From Bifidobacterium sp. ESL0763 (GTDB lineage: Bacteria > Actinomycetota > Actinomycetes > Actinomycetales > Bifidobacteriaceae), in contig NZ_JAQTHW010000002.1 of NCBI RefSeq assembly GCF_029433395.1, positions 248,001 to 312,000 of the forward strand: 64,000 nt of DNA, in the 5' to 3' direction. The translations under genes were made by a program, and so were the position numbers. The notes beneath the pieces are model-generated. The model was not told where the DNA came from and searched no databases. It saw nothing but the letters and a program-made list of their open reading frames with translations. Shown piece by piece: positions 27,547 through 36,778 of this stretch. The first letter of the stretch is position 1; the number at the start of each line of letters is the position of its first letter.

Positions 27547-28008
27547 ATGGCAGAACAAAAGGAAAACACTATTTTGCAGATGCACGATCTGCGTCCCGCG
27601 CCGGGCTCCAAGAAGAGCCGCATCCGCGTGGGCCGTGGTGAGGGCTCCAAGGGCAAGACCGCGGGTCGCGGCGCCAAGGGTACGCTGAAGCGTTACCAGG
27701 TGCGTCCCGGCTTCGAAGGTGGCCAGCTGCCGCTTTACATGCGTCTGCCGAAGCTGCGCGGCTTCAAGAGCCCCTTCAAGAAGGAGTTCCAGGTCGTCAA
27801 CGTCTCCGCACTCTCCGAGCTCTTCCCGAAGGGCGGAGAGATCACCGTGGCCGATCTGGTCAAGAAGGGCGCGGTCCGCGAGGGCTACCCCGTCAAGGTG
27901 CTCGGCGACGGCGACGCCAAGGCCGCCTTCACCCTCAAGGGCGTGAAGGCCTCCGCGTCGGCCCGCAGCAAGATCGAAGCCGCTGGCGGCTCGATCTCCG
28001 AGGACTGA
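27547..28008 (+). CDS. rplO: 50S ribosomal protein L15
   Basis: A protein of 153 residues opening [20 protein letters not shown], with the [18 protein letters not shown] loop. ATG 27547 lies 1 bp after rpmD and uses the SD GGAGG inside its end. A strong hairpin follows before secY. Confidence 0.97.
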   Translation: MAEQKENTILQMHDLRPAPGSKKSRIRVGRGEGSKGKTAGRGAKGTLKRYQVRPGFEGGQLPLYMRLPKLRGFKSPFKKEFQVVNVSALSELFPKGGEITVADLVKKGAVREGYPVKVLGDGDAKAAFTLKGVKASASARSKIEAAGGSISED

Positions 28009-28052
28009 GTCCCTTCGCCGCCTAGCCGGCGAAACGGATTGTGGTTGTAAGC

Positions 28053-28092
28053 GGTTGAGGCCCTCCCTCGCAAACGGGGGAGGGCCTCAACC
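28053..28092 (+). terminator. Strong hairpin between rplO and secY
   Basis: A perfect 15-bp stem (GGTTGAGGCCCTCCC with its complement) encloses a 10-nt loop. No U tract follows, so it may attenuate or mark an RNA processing site rather than end transcription fully. Confidence 0.6.
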
Positions 28093-28229
28093 ATATCCGG
28101 GCCATTGCCGGCGCGGTCGCTCCCGCGCATTTCGCCATCGCGCCGCTGTAGGTGCGTTGGGCTAATGTTACTTGATAGTGTGTGTTGTCATCGGTACCCC
28201 TTGTGTGCCGAATAGGGAAGGAAATCTAG

Positions 28230-29561
28230 GTGAGGACGTTAATCCAGGCCCTGAGGACGAAGGAACTTCGTCATAAGATCCTCTTCGTGCTCGGCATGAT
28301 CATCATCTACCGCATCGGCTCGTTCATCCCGACGCCGGGTGTGGACTACAAGGTGGTCCAGCAGTGCGTCGGCACCATGAAGACGACCCAGGAGAACTTC
28401 GTGGGGTTGGTCAACCTCTTCTCCGGCGGCGCCATGCTGCAGCTGTCGATCTTCGCGCTCGGTGTGATGCCCTACATCACGGCGTCCATCGTCATCCAGC
28501 TGCTGCGCGTGGTCATCCCCCGTTTCGAGGCCCTGCACAAGGAGGGCCAGTCCGGCGAGACCAAGCTCACCCAGTACACCCGTTACCTCACCATCGGCCT
28601 GGCGATCCTGCAGTCCACCACCATCCTGGTCACCGCCCGCTCCGGCGCGCTGTTCAACTACCAGTGCGGCCAGGTCGTGCCCGACGGCTCCGTGTGGAAC
28701 CTCGTGGTCATGGTCCTGATCATGACCGGCGGCACCGGCCTGATCATGTGGATGGCCGAGCTGATCACCGACAAGGGCATCGGCCAGGGCATGTCGGTGT
28801 TGATCTTCATGTCCATCTGCTCCGGCTTCCTGCCGCAGCTCTGGGAGATCGGCTGGGGCACCAACGGCAAGAACGGCGACTGGACCAAGTTCGGCATCGT
28901 CACCGGCGTGCTGCTGGTCATCCTCATCTTTGTCGACTTCGTCGAGCTGGCGCAGCGCCGCATCCCGGTGCAGTACACCCGCCGCATGATCGGCCGCAAG
29001 ATGTACGGCGGCTCCTCGACCTACCTGCCGCTCAAGATCAACATGTCCGGCGTCATCCCGCCCATCTTCGCCTCCTCGATCCTCGCCATCCCGACGCTGA
29101 TCGCGCAGTTCGGCAAGGCCGACCAGAAGTGGGTCAAGTGGATCAACACCAACCTGGCCAACACGACGTCCATCTGGTACATCGCGCTCTACTCGGTCAT
29201 GATTGTGTTCTTCTGCTTCTTCTACACCTCCATCACCTTCAACCCCGACGAGACCGCCGACAACATGAAGCAGTACGGCGGCTTCATCCCGGGCATCCGC
29301 GCCGGCAACGCCACCAGCCGCTACCTCACCTACGTGATGAACAGGCTCAACACGGTCGGCGCCGTCTACCTGCTCTTCGTGGCGCTGATCCCGACGGTGC
29401 TCATCATGGCGCTCAAGCTCAACAACAAGCTGCCCTTCGGCGGCACCACCATCCTGATCATCGCGGGCGTCGGCCTCGACACCCTGCGCCAGGCCAAGGC
29501 CCAGACCGAGCAGTTCCAATACACCGGCTTCCTGCTGGAAGGCGAACACAAGGAAGGCTGA
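28230..29561 (+). CDS. secY: Protein translocase subunit SecY
   Basis: The channel subunit of the SecYEG translocon in the cytoplasmic membrane, 443 residues with ten membrane helices. Family blocks [32 protein letters not shown] and FINKDETADN-like [19 protein letters not shown] are present. The start is GTG at 28230, preceded by GGAAGGAAA. It is the exit for the surface proteins and lipoprotein encoded in this window. Confidence 0.97.
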   Translation: MRTLIQALRTKELRHKILFVLGMIIIYRIGSFIPTPGVDYKVVQQCVGTMKTTQENFVGLVNLFSGGAMLQLSIFALGVMPYITASIVIQLLRVVIPRFEALHKEGQSGETKLTQYTRYLTIGLAILQSTTILVTARSGALFNYQCGQVVPDGSVWNLVVMVLIMTGGTGLIMWMAELITDKGIGQGMSVLIFMSICSGFLPQLWEIGWGTNGKNGDWTKFGIVTGVLLVILIFVDFVELAQRRIPVQYTRRMIGRKMYGGSSTYLPLKINMSGVIPPIFASSILAIPTLIAQFGKADQKWVKWINTNLANTTSIWYIALYSVMIVFFCFFYTSITFNPDETADNMKQYGGFIPGIRAGNATSRYLTYVMNRLNTVGAVYLLFVALIPTVLIMALKLNNKLPFGGTTILIIAGVGLDTLRQAKAQTEQFQYTGFLLEGEHKEG

Positions 29562-29584
29562 GCCAGCCCACCAAGCAAACGCAC

Positions 29585-29618
29585 GATGGCCCGTCCCGCG
29601 CAAGCGAGGCGGGCCATC
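29585..29618 (+). terminator. Hairpin between secY and adk
   Basis: GATGGCCCG pairs with CGGGCCATC around a 16-nt loop, without a T run. A -10-like TATACT (29645-29650) lies after it, so adk may also have its own promoter. Confidence 0.5.
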
Positions 29619-29692
29619 CGCGTTCCCGGCGGGAGGCGGTCGTCTATACTGGACGGGTACAGCCAATGAAACCGAAGGAAAGAAAGAGTCAC

Positions 29693-30253
29693 ATGCGTCT
29701 TCTCATTATGGGCCCGCAGGGAGTCGGCAAGGGAACCCAGGCCAAGCTGATCGCCAAGCACTACGGCATCCCGCACATCTCCACCGGCGACATGTTCCGC
29801 TACAACATCAGCAACAACACCCCGCTGGGCATCGAGGCGAAGGGCTACACCGACAAGGGCCAGCTGGTGCCGGACGAGCTGACCAACAAGATCGTCAAGG
29901 ACCGCCTGGCCATGGATGACGCCAAGAACGGCTGGATCCTCGACGGCTACCCGCGCAACGCCTCCCAGGTCGAGGCGCTCGACAGGATGCTCGAGGAGCT
30001 CGGCACCCCGCTCGACCACGTGGTCGCCCTGGACGCCGACCGCGACGTCCTGATGAAGCGCATCGCCAAGCGCGCCGAGGAGGAGGGCCGCGCCGACGAC
30101 AACGCCGAGGCCATCGCACAGAGGCTCAAGACCTACGACGAGCAGACCGCGCCTCTGCTCGACACCTACAAGGACCGCGGCTGCCTGGTCGAGATCGACG
30201 GCGAGGGCGAGATCGACGAGATCAGCAAAGCCATCGTCGCCAAGCTCGGCTGA
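29693..30253 (+). CDS. adk: Adenylate kinase
   Basis: Catalyses ATP + AMP to 2 ADP in the cytoplasm. At 186 residues it is the short form lacking the extended lid. The P-loop [17 protein letters not shown] and [10 protein letters not shown] (AMP site) are intact. ATG 29693 follows AAGGAAAGAAAG. In many bacteria map separates adk and infA; here map is absent. Confidence 0.96.
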   Translation: MRLLIMGPQGVGKGTQAKLIAKHYGIPHISTGDMFRYNISNNTPLGIEAKGYTDKGQLVPDELTNKIVKDRLAMDDAKNGWILDGYPRNASQVEALDRMLEELGTPLDHVVALDADRDVLMKRIAKRAEEEGRADDNAEAIAQRLKTYDEQTAPLLDTYKDRGCLVEIDGEGEIDEISKAIVAKLG

Positions 30254-30270
30254 GCAAAGCCCATATACCA

Positions 30271-30320
30271 CAAGAGGCGACAGAACGCAACACGCCGTGT
30301 TGTGCGTTGGTCGCCTCTTG
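30271..30320 (+). terminator. Long hairpin terminator between adk and infA
   Basis: CAAGAGGCGAC pairs with GTCGCCTCTTG, and an inner AACGCAACA pairs with TGTTGTGCGTT-like sequence, giving an extended stem of over 20 bp. It separates the spc-type block from the infA block. Confidence 0.75.
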
Positions 30321-30393
30321 CTGTATATTTATAAGTTGGCGTGTCTTTAGACTCGTCACAATGTGATGTCCGCAAAAGGATGGAATGAGGCTC

Positions 30394-30612
30394 ATGGCAA
30401 AAGACGGTGTGATTGAGGTCGAAGGTCAGGTAGTGGAAGCACTGCCGAACGCGATGTTCCGCGTCGAACTCGAGAACAAGCATATCGTACTCGCCACGAT
30501 CTCCGGCAAGATGCGCAAGAACTACATCCGCATTCTGCCGCAGGACCGTGTGGTCCTGGAGATGAGCCCCTACGATCTCAACCGCGGGCGCATCACGTAC
30601 CGTTACAAGTAA
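30394..30612 (+). CDS. infA: Translation initiation factor IF-1
   Basis: A protein of 72 residues, a single OB fold that blocks the A site during initiation. The sequence [19 protein letters not shown] and the ending [12 protein letters not shown] are near-invariant in the family. The ATG at 30394 is chosen over an ATG 9 bp upstream because the protein then has the standard N-terminus. Confidence 0.98.
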   Translation: MAKDGVIEVEGQVVEALPNAMFRVELENKHIVLATISGKMRKNYIRILPQDRVVLEMSPYDLNRGRITYRYK

Positions 30613-30632
30613 GGTACAAGCAAAGGAAAACC

Positions 30633-30746
30633 ATGAAGGTCAGCCCTAGTGTGAAGAGGATCTGCGAGAATTGCCGCGTGATCCGTCGTCACGGTCGCGT
30701 CATGGTGATCTGCTCCAACCCGCGCCACAAGCAGCGCCAAGGCTGA
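30633..30746 (+). CDS. rpmJ: 50S ribosomal protein L36, zinc-binding form
   Basis: A protein of 37 residues, beginning [20 protein letters not shown]. Zinc ligands C11, C14, C27 and H32 are present, so this is the zinc-dependent form. It lies 20 bp after infA with AAAGGAAA as ribosome-binding site. Confidence 0.97.
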   Translation: MKVSPSVKRICENCRVIRRHGRVMVICSNPRHKQRQG

Positions 30747-30872
30747 GCGGAAAACCTCCGACCAAGAAGAAGGTGCTGAGTCGCAGCCGCGAGGCTGAAC
30801 CCCGGGTACACAGGCCTGGGCCGGGAGACCGGATGACTCGGTACAAACCTGTGGAAAACAGAAGGAATCGCA

Positions 30873-31250
30873 ATGGCACGTCTTGCCGGAGTCGACATCC
30901 CCAATGAGAAGCGCATCGAGATCGCCCTCACCTACATCTTTGGTGTCGGCCGTACTCGCGCGAAGGAAACGCTTGCCGCCACGGGTGTGAACCCGGATAC
31001 GCGCGTCAAGGATCTGAGCGATGAGCAGCTTATTACGCTGCGTGACTATCTTGAGGCAAACTACAAGATCGAAGGCGACCTCCGTCGTGAGGTCGACGCT
31101 GATATCCGTCGCAAGATTCAGATCAACTGCTACCAAGGCCAGCGCCACCGTCACGGCTTGCCCGTGCGTGGTCAGCGCACCAAGACCAACGCCCGCACCC
31201 GCAAGGGCCCGAAACGCACGGTCGCCGGAAAGAAAAAGGCCGTCAAGTAA
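30873..31250 (+). CDS. rpsM: 30S ribosomal protein S13
   Basis: A protein of 125 residues with [20 protein letters not shown] and the C-terminal [17 protein letters not shown]. It contacts the P-site tRNA and the 50S subunit. SD AGAAGGA precedes the ATG. Confidence 0.98.
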   Translation: MARLAGVDIPNEKRIEIALTYIFGVGRTRAKETLAATGVNPDTRVKDLSDEQLITLRDYLEANYKIEGDLRREVDADIRRKIQINCYQGQRHRHGLPVRGQRTKTNARTRKGPKRTVAGKKKAVK

Positions 31251-31348
31251 GTAGCGGTCGCAAGAGGGACGGGGCGTCGCGCTAACCGCCGAGGTTCCAT
31301 GCTCTTGCTGGCGCATGTAATCAATTCGTTACAAGGAAACGAGGATCA

Positions 31349-31747
31349 ATGGCAGCTCCTAAGCAAGCCGCGCGTAAGCCGCGTCGCCGGGACCGCAAAT
31401 CGGTGCCGGTTGGTCAGGCTCACATCAAGTCAACATTCAACAACACCATCATCTCCATCACCGATCCCTCGGGCGCCGTCGTGGCCTGGGCCTCGGGTGG
31501 CGATGTCGGTTTCAAGGGCTCTCGTAAGTCCACTCCCTACGCCGCAGGCATGGCGGCCGAGTCCGCCGCCCGCAAGGCGCAGGAGCACGGCGTCAAGAAG
31601 GTCGACGTCTACGTCAAGGGCCCGGGTTCCGGTCGTGAGACCGCCATCCGCTCCCTGCAGTCCGCGGGCCTCGAGGTCGGTTCGATCACCGACGTCACCC
31701 CGCAGGCACATAACGGTGTGCGCCCTCCCAAGCGCCGCCGCGTCTGA
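31349..31747 (+). CDS. rpsK: 30S ribosomal protein S11
   Basis: A protein of 132 residues with [18 protein letters not shown] and the C-terminal block [18 protein letters not shown]. It lies on the 30S platform near the E site. rpsD, often found between rpsK and rpoA, is not present here. Confidence 0.98.
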   Translation: MAAPKQAARKPRRRDRKSVPVGQAHIKSTFNNTIISITDPSGAVVAWASGGDVGFKGSRKSTPYAAGMAAESAARKAQEHGVKKVDVYVKGPGSGRETAIRSLQSAGLEVGSITDVTPQAHNGVRPPKRRRV

Positions 31748-31831
31748 AGCACTCTCACCATTCCATTCAAGTCCAACCCGCTTATGATCCAGTGAGTGCA
31801 CCACCGATCAGAAGCTGAAAGGATAACCACA

Positions 31832-32827
31832 GTGCTTATTGCACAGCGTCCGACACTTACCGAGGAATCGCTGAGTCCTCAGCGTTCTCGTTTCGTCATT
31901 GAGCCTCTGGAGCCCGGTTTCGGCTACACGCTTGGCAATTCGCTGCGTCGTACCCTGTTGAGTTCAATCCCGGGCGCGGCAGTGACTTCGGTGCGTATCT
32001 CCGGTGCCTTGCATGAGTTCACCACTCTGCAGGGCGTCGAGGAGGACGTCACCGAGATCCTGCTCAACGTCAAGGGCATCGTGCTCACCAGCGAATACGA
32101 CGAGCCGGTTGTCATGTATCTGCGTAAAAGCGGCAAGGGCGAGGCCACCGCGGGGGACATCACCCCTCCCGCCGGCGTCACCATCGCCAATCCGGATATG
32201 CATATCGCGACCCTGGCTGATGACGGCGAGCTCGAGATCGAGTTCACGGTGGAGCGTGGCCGTGGATATGTTCCCGCTCAGATGAACAAGCAGGACAACG
32301 ACGAGATCGGCCGCATCCCGGTCGATTCCATTTATTCCCCTGTGCTCAAGGTGAGCTACAAGGTCGAGGCGACGCGTGTCGAACAGCGCACCGACTTCGA
32401 CAAGCTCATCCTTGACGTGGAGACCAAGCCGGCGATCTCGCCGCGTGACGCGGTCGCTTCCGCTGGCTCCACCCTTGTCGAGCTCTTCGGCCTGTGCCGC
32501 GAGCTCAACACGCAGGCGGAGGGTGTCGAGGTCGGCCCCGCGCCGGTCGAAGAGGAAGTCAACCCTGAGATGGCGATTCCGATCGAGGAATTGAACCTCA
32601 CCCAGCGCAGCTACAACTGCCTGAAGCGCGAGGGCATCCACACCGTTGGCGAGCTCGTCTCCCACACCGAGCAGGATCTGCTCGACATCCGCAATTTCGG
32701 TATGAAGTCGATCGATGAGGTCAAGGAGAAGCTCGAGAGCATGGGCCTCTCGCTGAAGACCTCGCCGCTGGGCTTCGATACCAACAACCTTGAAGGTGGC
32801 ACCTTCTTCTCGCCTGAGGACGAGTGA
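31832..32827 (+). CDS. rpoA: DNA-directed RNA polymerase subunit alpha
   Basis: A protein of 331 residues. The N-terminal dimerisation domain shows [20 protein letters not shown], and the C-terminal UP-element/activator-binding domain shows [18 protein letters not shown] and [16 protein letters not shown] at 31832 is the likely start, with GAAAGGA upstream. Followed by rplQ. Confidence 0.98.
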   Translation: MLIAQRPTLTEESLSPQRSRFVIEPLEPGFGYTLGNSLRRTLLSSIPGAAVTSVRISGALHEFTTLQGVEEDVTEILLNVKGIVLTSEYDEPVVMYLRKSGKGEATAGDITPPAGVTIANPDMHIATLADDGELEIEFTVERGRGYVPAQMNKQDNDEIGRIPVDSIYSPVLKVSYKVEATRVEQRTDFDKLILDVETKPAISPRDAVASAGSTLVELFGLCRELNTQAEGVEVGPAPVEEEVNPEMAIPIEELNLTQRSYNCLKREGIHTVGELVSHTEQDLLDIRNFGMKSIDEVKEKLESMGLSLKTSPLGFDTNNLEGGTFFSPEDE

Positions 32828-32919
32828 GCGCCAACTTCATTTTAAGCTTCGGTCACCGTTCGGATGTTCGGGCGTATGCCCACCTGGACGGTGAGGAGCC
32901 GGAGCGTTAAGGAGTAACA

Positions 32920-33576
32920 ATGCCTACACCTAGAAAAGGGCCGCATCTCGCATCGAGCCCCGCACATGAGCGCCTGATGCTCGCGAACATGGCGACCAGC
33001 CTGTTCGAGCACGGCCGCATCGTCACCACCCTGCCGAAGGCCAAGCGCCTGCGTCCGGTGGCCGAGCGCCTCATCACCTTCGCCAAGAAGGGCGACCTGG
33101 CCCATCGTCGTCGCGTGATGCGCGTCATCCGCAACAAGTCGATCGTGCACAAGCTGTTCACCGAGATCGCCGAGCAGATGAAGCAGCGTGAGGGTGGCTA
33201 CACCCGCATCGTCAAGATCGCGCCGTCCAAGGGCAACAACGCGCCGCGCGCCATCATCGAGCTCGTCACCGAGCCAGTGAGCGCCAAGCAGTCCGTGGTC
33301 AAGGAAGCGGAAGCCTCCGCCGCCGTCGCCGCCGACAAGGCCGAGGTCGAGAAGACCGAAGCCAAGGACGAGAAGGCGAAGGCCAGCAAGGCCAAGTCCT
33401 CCGCCGCCAAGGCCGAGGCCAAGGAAGCCGAAGTCAAGGCCGATGTGGCCGACGACGACGCCGAGGTCAAGAAGACCGAAGCGAAGGCCAAGAAGCCCGC
33501 TGCCAAGAAGGCTCCTGCGAAGAAGCCCGCCGCCAAGAAGACGGCTGCCAAGAAGGCCGACAAGGAAGAGAAGTGA
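32920..33576 (+). CDS. rplQ: 50S ribosomal protein L17 with long Lys/Ala tail
   Basis: A protein of 218 residues. The L17 core spans about residues 1-120 ([20 protein letters not shown], ending around ARAIIELV). The rest is a low-complexity Ala/Lys/Glu-rich extension ending in [15 protein letters not shown], resembling histone-like or rRNA-binding tails seen in actinobacteria. SD AAGGAG precedes the ATG. Last gene of the alpha block. Confidence 0.97.
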   Translation: MPTPRKGPHLASSPAHERLMLANMATSLFEHGRIVTTLPKAKRLRPVAERLITFAKKGDLAHRRRVMRVIRNKSIVHKLFTEIAEQMKQREGGYTRIVKIAPSKGNNAPRAIIELVTEPVSAKQSVVKEAEASAAVAADKAEVEKTEAKDEKAKASKAKSSAAKAEAKEAEVKADVADDDAEVKKTEAKAKKPAAKKAPAKKPAAKKTAAKKADKEEK

Positions 33577-33606
33577 GCCGTTAGGTCTCGCTGAGATTTC
33601 TTAGCC

Positions 33607-33640
33607 AGAAGGTCGGGGACGAAAGTCTCCGGCCTTCTTT
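33607..33640 (+). terminator. Terminator after rplQ
   Basis: AGAAGGTCGGGGAC pairs with GTCTCCGGCCTTCT (two non-canonical pairs) around a GAAA tetraloop and is followed by T residues. A strong candidate for the end of the alpha operon. Confidence 0.85.
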
Positions 33641-33719
33641 CGTATGTGTGCGCCCGGTGCGAAGTCGGGGAGCCAGCGTTTCGGGAAATCGCTGTGAGTG
33701 ACGCCGCATCGTTGCGAAT

Positions 33720-33830
33720 GTGCGGAGATAATCACGTTTTCGACCGGTTTTCCGTGATTAACCCTGCACTGTCATCATGCATACGGCGTTAATCTCATTT
33801 TTAACCCAATTTCTGTGATTACCTCTGCAC
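33720..33830. repeat. Two degenerate palindromes with TAATCACG-type arms
   Basis: Unit 1 has 17-nt arms (33720-33736 and 33753-33769; core TAATCACG and CGTGATTA) with a 16-nt loop. Unit 2 (33781-33797 and 33814-33830) has the same layout with more mismatches. Both right arms end in CTGCAC. They abut hairpin array F. Confidence 0.65.
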
Positions 33831-33840
33831 GATTAGGAGT

Positions 33841-33981
33841 TTCCTGCTTTTCGACGCGATGATGCGTACCCGTGCGTCGAAAAGCAGATTCTGAGGTTCG
33901 CTTTTCTGCTTTTCGACGCGACGACGGCGACTAATGCGTCGAAAAGCACGGTTTGGGGGCTGTTTTCGTGCTTTTAGACGC
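33841..33981. repeat. Alternating-arm hairpin array F
   Basis: One surviving half-unit ends at 33857. It is followed after 16 bp by a full hairpin (33874-33919) and after another 16 bp by a GCAC-subtype hairpin (33936-33981), both 46 bp. It lies between rplQ and truA. The remaining bases of the gap 33577-34088 hold the rplQ terminator and presumed truA promoter. Confidence 0.9.
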
Positions 33982-34088
33982 ATGTTATGGTCTGGGCGGA
34001 TGCGTCCCCTCGTACTTGGCCTGGTGGTTTCCGCTGCGGTCTTACCGCTTTGCACGAGCAAGACGGTGTGGCACGTATACTGGCAACG

Positions 34089-35051
34089 ATGAGACTACGA
34101 ATGGATCTGTCATATGACGGCGGCGGCTTCCACGGATGGGCGAGGCAACCGGACCTGAGGACCGTGCAAGGCACCGTGGAGTCGGTGCTGCACACCGTGC
34201 TGCGGGTGCCGGCCGATGACGCCGACGAACCGCTGCGCCTCACCGTCGCCGGCCGCACCGACACTGGCGTGCACGCGGTCGGCCAGGTCTGCCACCTCGA
34301 CGTGGGGGAGGGCACGCTCGCCCGTTGCGTGGGGCACATGGACGTGCCTCCGCTCACGGCACTGCACCGCCGGCTCAACCATGTGCTGCCCGGCGACATC
34401 ACGCTGCGTGGGCTTGCCGAGGCTCCGAAAGGTTTCGATGCGCGCTTTTCGGCCCTGGAACGAACCTATGTCTATCGCATCGCCGACGGGGCGTGCGTGC
34501 CCGATCCGCGCTTGCGGGGATTCGTGCTCGGCGTGGAGGAGCGGCTCGACATGGAGGCGATGACCGCCGCCGCGGCGATGACGGTCGGACTGCACGATTT
34601 CGGCTCCTTCGCCACGCCCAACCCGGGAGGCACCACCATTCGCGAGGTGAAGAGCGCACTCTGGCGCCGGGTGCCGGTGATGGGTATGTTTGGCTCGGCT
34701 GGCGTTGGGCAAGGCTGGAATTCCCGAGGAACCGATGAAGCCACGGCCCATGGCCATCAGGGCTACGAGGTGCCGGCGCTGGAATCCGGACTGCTGTGCT
34801 TCACCATCGTCGCCGACGCCTTCGCGCACAACATGGTGCGCTCCCTGGTCAACGCCTGCGTCGAGGTCGGCCTCCACCGTCGGAGCCTCAACTGGTTCGC
34901 CGGCAAGATGAGCGAGCCGGTGCGCGAGGGATCCACCGGGCCGATCGCCGCCAAGGGTCTGACCTTCGAGCATGTGTCCTATCCTGCCGACGACGAGCTG
35001 GCCAGTCGCGCCGAGTCCATCCGTGCCCGCCGGACCTTGCCGGAGCAGTAG
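34089..35051 (+). CDS. truA: tRNA pseudouridine(38-40) synthase
   Basis: Converts uridines 38-40 of the anticodon stem-loop to pseudouridine. 320 residues. The catalytic aspartate is D58 in VAGRTDTGVHAVGQ. The opening MRLRMDLSYDGGGFHGWARQ is standard. ATG at 34089; a second ATG 12 bp on is possible. Positioned after rplQ as in many bacteria, but separated here by 500 bp of repeats. Confidence 0.95.
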   Translation: MRLRMDLSYDGGGFHGWARQPDLRTVQGTVESVLHTVLRVPADDADEPLRLTVAGRTDTGVHAVGQVCHLDVGEGTLARCVGHMDVPPLTALHRRLNHVLPGDITLRGLAEAPKGFDARFSALERTYVYRIADGACVPDPRLRGFVLGVEERLDMEAMTAAAAMTVGLHDFGSFATPNPGGTTIREVKSALWRRVPVMGMFGSAGVGQGWNSRGTDEATAHGHQGYEVPALESGLLCFTIVADAFAHNMVRSLVNACVEVGLHRRSLNWFAGKMSEPVREGSTGPIAAKGLTFEHVSYPADDELASRAESIRARRTLPEQ

Positions 35052-35130
35052 CGTCGTCGTCGTGCCGCCACGGGCCAGTCGCCGTTCATGGTCGTGGAGC
35101 GGATCGAGTTGATGATCTGAACTACATGCA

Positions 35131-35440
35131 GAGAGACCGGTGTGTGGTGTTGACCTGTATCGACGGAGTCGCATCCTGTCGTATATGAGCCCACTGCGGC
35201 TCATGGTTGTGGCTAAGATCGTTCCGGTGGCCTGAGACAGATGCCGGTAATGCCGGTATGCGGTGTCGAGCGCGAGGTAGAGTGCATTCGATTGTACGTG
35301 GGCCATTGCTGCCGGGGCCGAAGTCTGAATCGTCTCGACGATATAAAGCAGGAGACGAAGGAGTCAGTGCGCGGTGTTGGCTTGTGTTGGCGGAGGCGCA
35401 TCAAGTCGCCTGGGACTTGAATGGACGGCGGTTAGCTTCG
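35131..35440. repeat. Three degenerate copies of an element of about 110 bp
   Basis: Blocks starting near 35135, 35247 and 35360 share segments such as GCGGTGTTGGCTTG, GGAGTCGCATC and TGTATATGAGCCCA-like sequence at comparable spacing. The gene-free stretch 35052-35558 contains nothing else besides the tRNA promoter and a pair of overlapping hairpins at 35424-35481. Aligned by eye only. Confidence 0.4.
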
Positions 35441-35499
35441 GCTGTTATTGGATAAACACCGCCGTCTTCGTCTTGGTGTTTCGGGCACGCCACGCACAG

Positions 35500-35528
35500 T
35501 TGCCGAGATCCGCATCATGCCTTATACT
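35500..35528 (+). promoter_or_regulatory. Promoter of tRNA-Ser(CGA)
   Basis: TTGCCG and TATACT are separated by exactly 17 bp, ending 30 bp before the mature tRNA. A small hairpin (TTGCCT/AAGGCAA) lies in the 5' leader. Confidence 0.75.
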
Positions 35529-35558
35529 TGTGAAGTTGCCTTTTTGAAGGCAATGGAT

Positions 35559-35643
35559 GGATGAGTGTCCGAGCGGTCTAAGGAGCACGCCTCGAAAGCG
35601 TGTGAGGAGAAATCCTCCGCGAGTTCGAATCTCGCCTCATCCG
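35559..35643 (+). tRNA. tRNA-Ser (anticodon CGA)
   Basis: The acceptor stem GGATGAG pairs with CTCATCC, discriminator G. The anticodon loop CTCGAAA gives CGA, reading the serine codon UCG. The long variable arm (GAGGAGAAATCCTC) and T loop GTTCGAATC are present. CCA is not encoded. Confidence 0.97.
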
Positions 35644-35650
35644 CTTGCCG

Positions 35651-35682
35651 GGTCTCCGAATCGTTTGGTTCGGAGACCTTTT
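35651..35682 (+). terminator. Terminator of tRNA-Ser(CGA)
   Basis: A perfect 10-bp stem (GGTCTCCGAA with TTCGGAGACC) encloses an 8-nt loop and is followed by TTTT. Confidence 0.9.
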
Positions 35683-35807
35683 GCGTTCCGAGTCGTTACG
35701 GCTGTTCGCAAGCCTCTTCTCTGCGAGATCAACGCGAATGGCATGGCTGGAGTGGCCAGTGCCGAGTGCGGCGCTCAACGCATCTCCTCGTTGCCGCCAC
35801 TGCAAGC

Positions 35808-36683
35808 TCAGTCGAAAAGCGCGGCGTCGAAGGCGGGGTAGCCTTTCTGCAGGGCGAGGGAGATGCGTGAGATGACCAGATTGGCCAGCACCTGCGCGGT
35901 GTCGTCGGAGCCCTTGCCGGCGGTCGCGCCGGACTTGGCGGCGGCGGGGGAGTCATCGGCGATCGCCGCGATCTCGGCGCGCGCGCAGTTCATCTCGCTG
36001 GCGGCGAGCACCGGGGTCTTGAGCCCTGTGGCCGGATCGTCGATCTCGTTCGGGGCGGCCAGCAGGGCACTGGTGTCATAGACCTTCTGCCGTGGGTCGC
36101 CTTTGGCGCCCGGGGCCTGCAGGGAGATGAGCCGCGAGGCCACAGCCCGGTGCCCGTCGCTCAGTGCCAGGCTCGCGCCGTCGACCTGCCGCGCGGCCAG
36201 CACGCCGGTCTCGAAGCCGGCCCTGTCCTCGGCCAGCGCCATGGACTTCAGCGCGGTGTCGCTGACGTCGAGCGCCGCCACGTTGTCGAGGTTCTGCGTC
36301 GCCGCGTCGGGCAACGTGATCTGAGCCTGCAGCTGTGGGGCGATGCCCGCCTGCAGGTGCAGGGCAAGGGCCGAACGCATGGTGCCCTCGGCGAAGCGCG
36401 ATGGGCAGCTCGCGGCGGTTCGGTTCCATGCGCCCGCGCCGTTGCCGAGTGCCAGATAGCGCACGGCGAGGGGGTTGCCGGGCGCCGAAAGCCGCTCGTC
36501 GATCCTGGCGGCCGAATAGGCGCTGTCGCAGGGGCTCGCCGCCGTGCCCGGGGCCTGCGACGTCTCGATGCCCACCGACGAGCACGCGCCCAGGGAGAGT
36601 GTCATCGCTGCGAAAAGGGCGCCCGCGGCCATCGTTTTGGACCACAAATTGCGGGAGGCGAAAAAGCGATGATGTGTCTGCAT
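35808..36683 (-). CDS. Predicted lipoprotein of unknown function
   Basis: A protein of 291 residues. The N-terminus has a basic region, a hydrophobic segment and a lipobox LGACSS with the modified cysteine at position 34, so it should be anchored to the outer face of the membrane. The mature part is Ala-rich and helical with a few cysteines (SPCDSAYSA, AASCPSRF, MNCARAEI). It resembles no family I recognise. It is divergent from nusA, where actinobacteria often carry rimP. Confidence 0.75.
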   Translation of the reverse strand: MQTHHRFFASRNLWSKTMAAGALFAAMTLSLGACSSVGIETSQAPGTAASPCDSAYSAARIDERLSAPGNPLAVRYLALGNGAGAWNRTAASCPSRFAEGTMRSALALHLQAGIAPQLQAQITLPDAATQNLDNVAALDVSDTALKSMALAEDRAGFETGVLAARQVDGASLALSDGHRAVASRLISLQAPGAKGDPRQKVYDTSALLAAPNEIDDPATGLKTPVLAASEMNCARAEIAAIADDSPAAAKSGATAGKGSDDTAQVLANLVISRISLALQKGYPAFDAALFD

Positions 36684-36778
36684 AAACCACTACAATATCG
36701 TTTGATTATGACTAAATGAGCAGAGCGCTCGCTGGATTTTTATTCGTTGCATAATTTCATATAGGAGGTCTTGCGACC
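36684..36778. promoter_or_regulatory. Divergent promoter region, lipoprotein and nusA
   Basis: A short AT-rich gap. CATAAT and CATATA are candidate -10 elements toward nusA, and TATAGGAGG provides a very strong nusA ribosome-binding site. Confidence 0.5.

Noticed and set aside
28364-30253. Long plus-strand frame spanning secY and adk
   Set aside because: The first part is an out-of-frame Arg/His/Pro-rich shadow of secY. Only its end is the real adk, which starts at 29693.
35808-36683. Plus-strand frames opposite the lipoprotein
   Set aside because: The minus-strand frame has signal peptide and lipobox; the opposite frames show only shadow composition.
36684-36778. Missing rimP gene upstream of nusA
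   Set aside because: The gap is too short and the divergent gene is a lipoprotein with a lipobox. rimP is simply not here.
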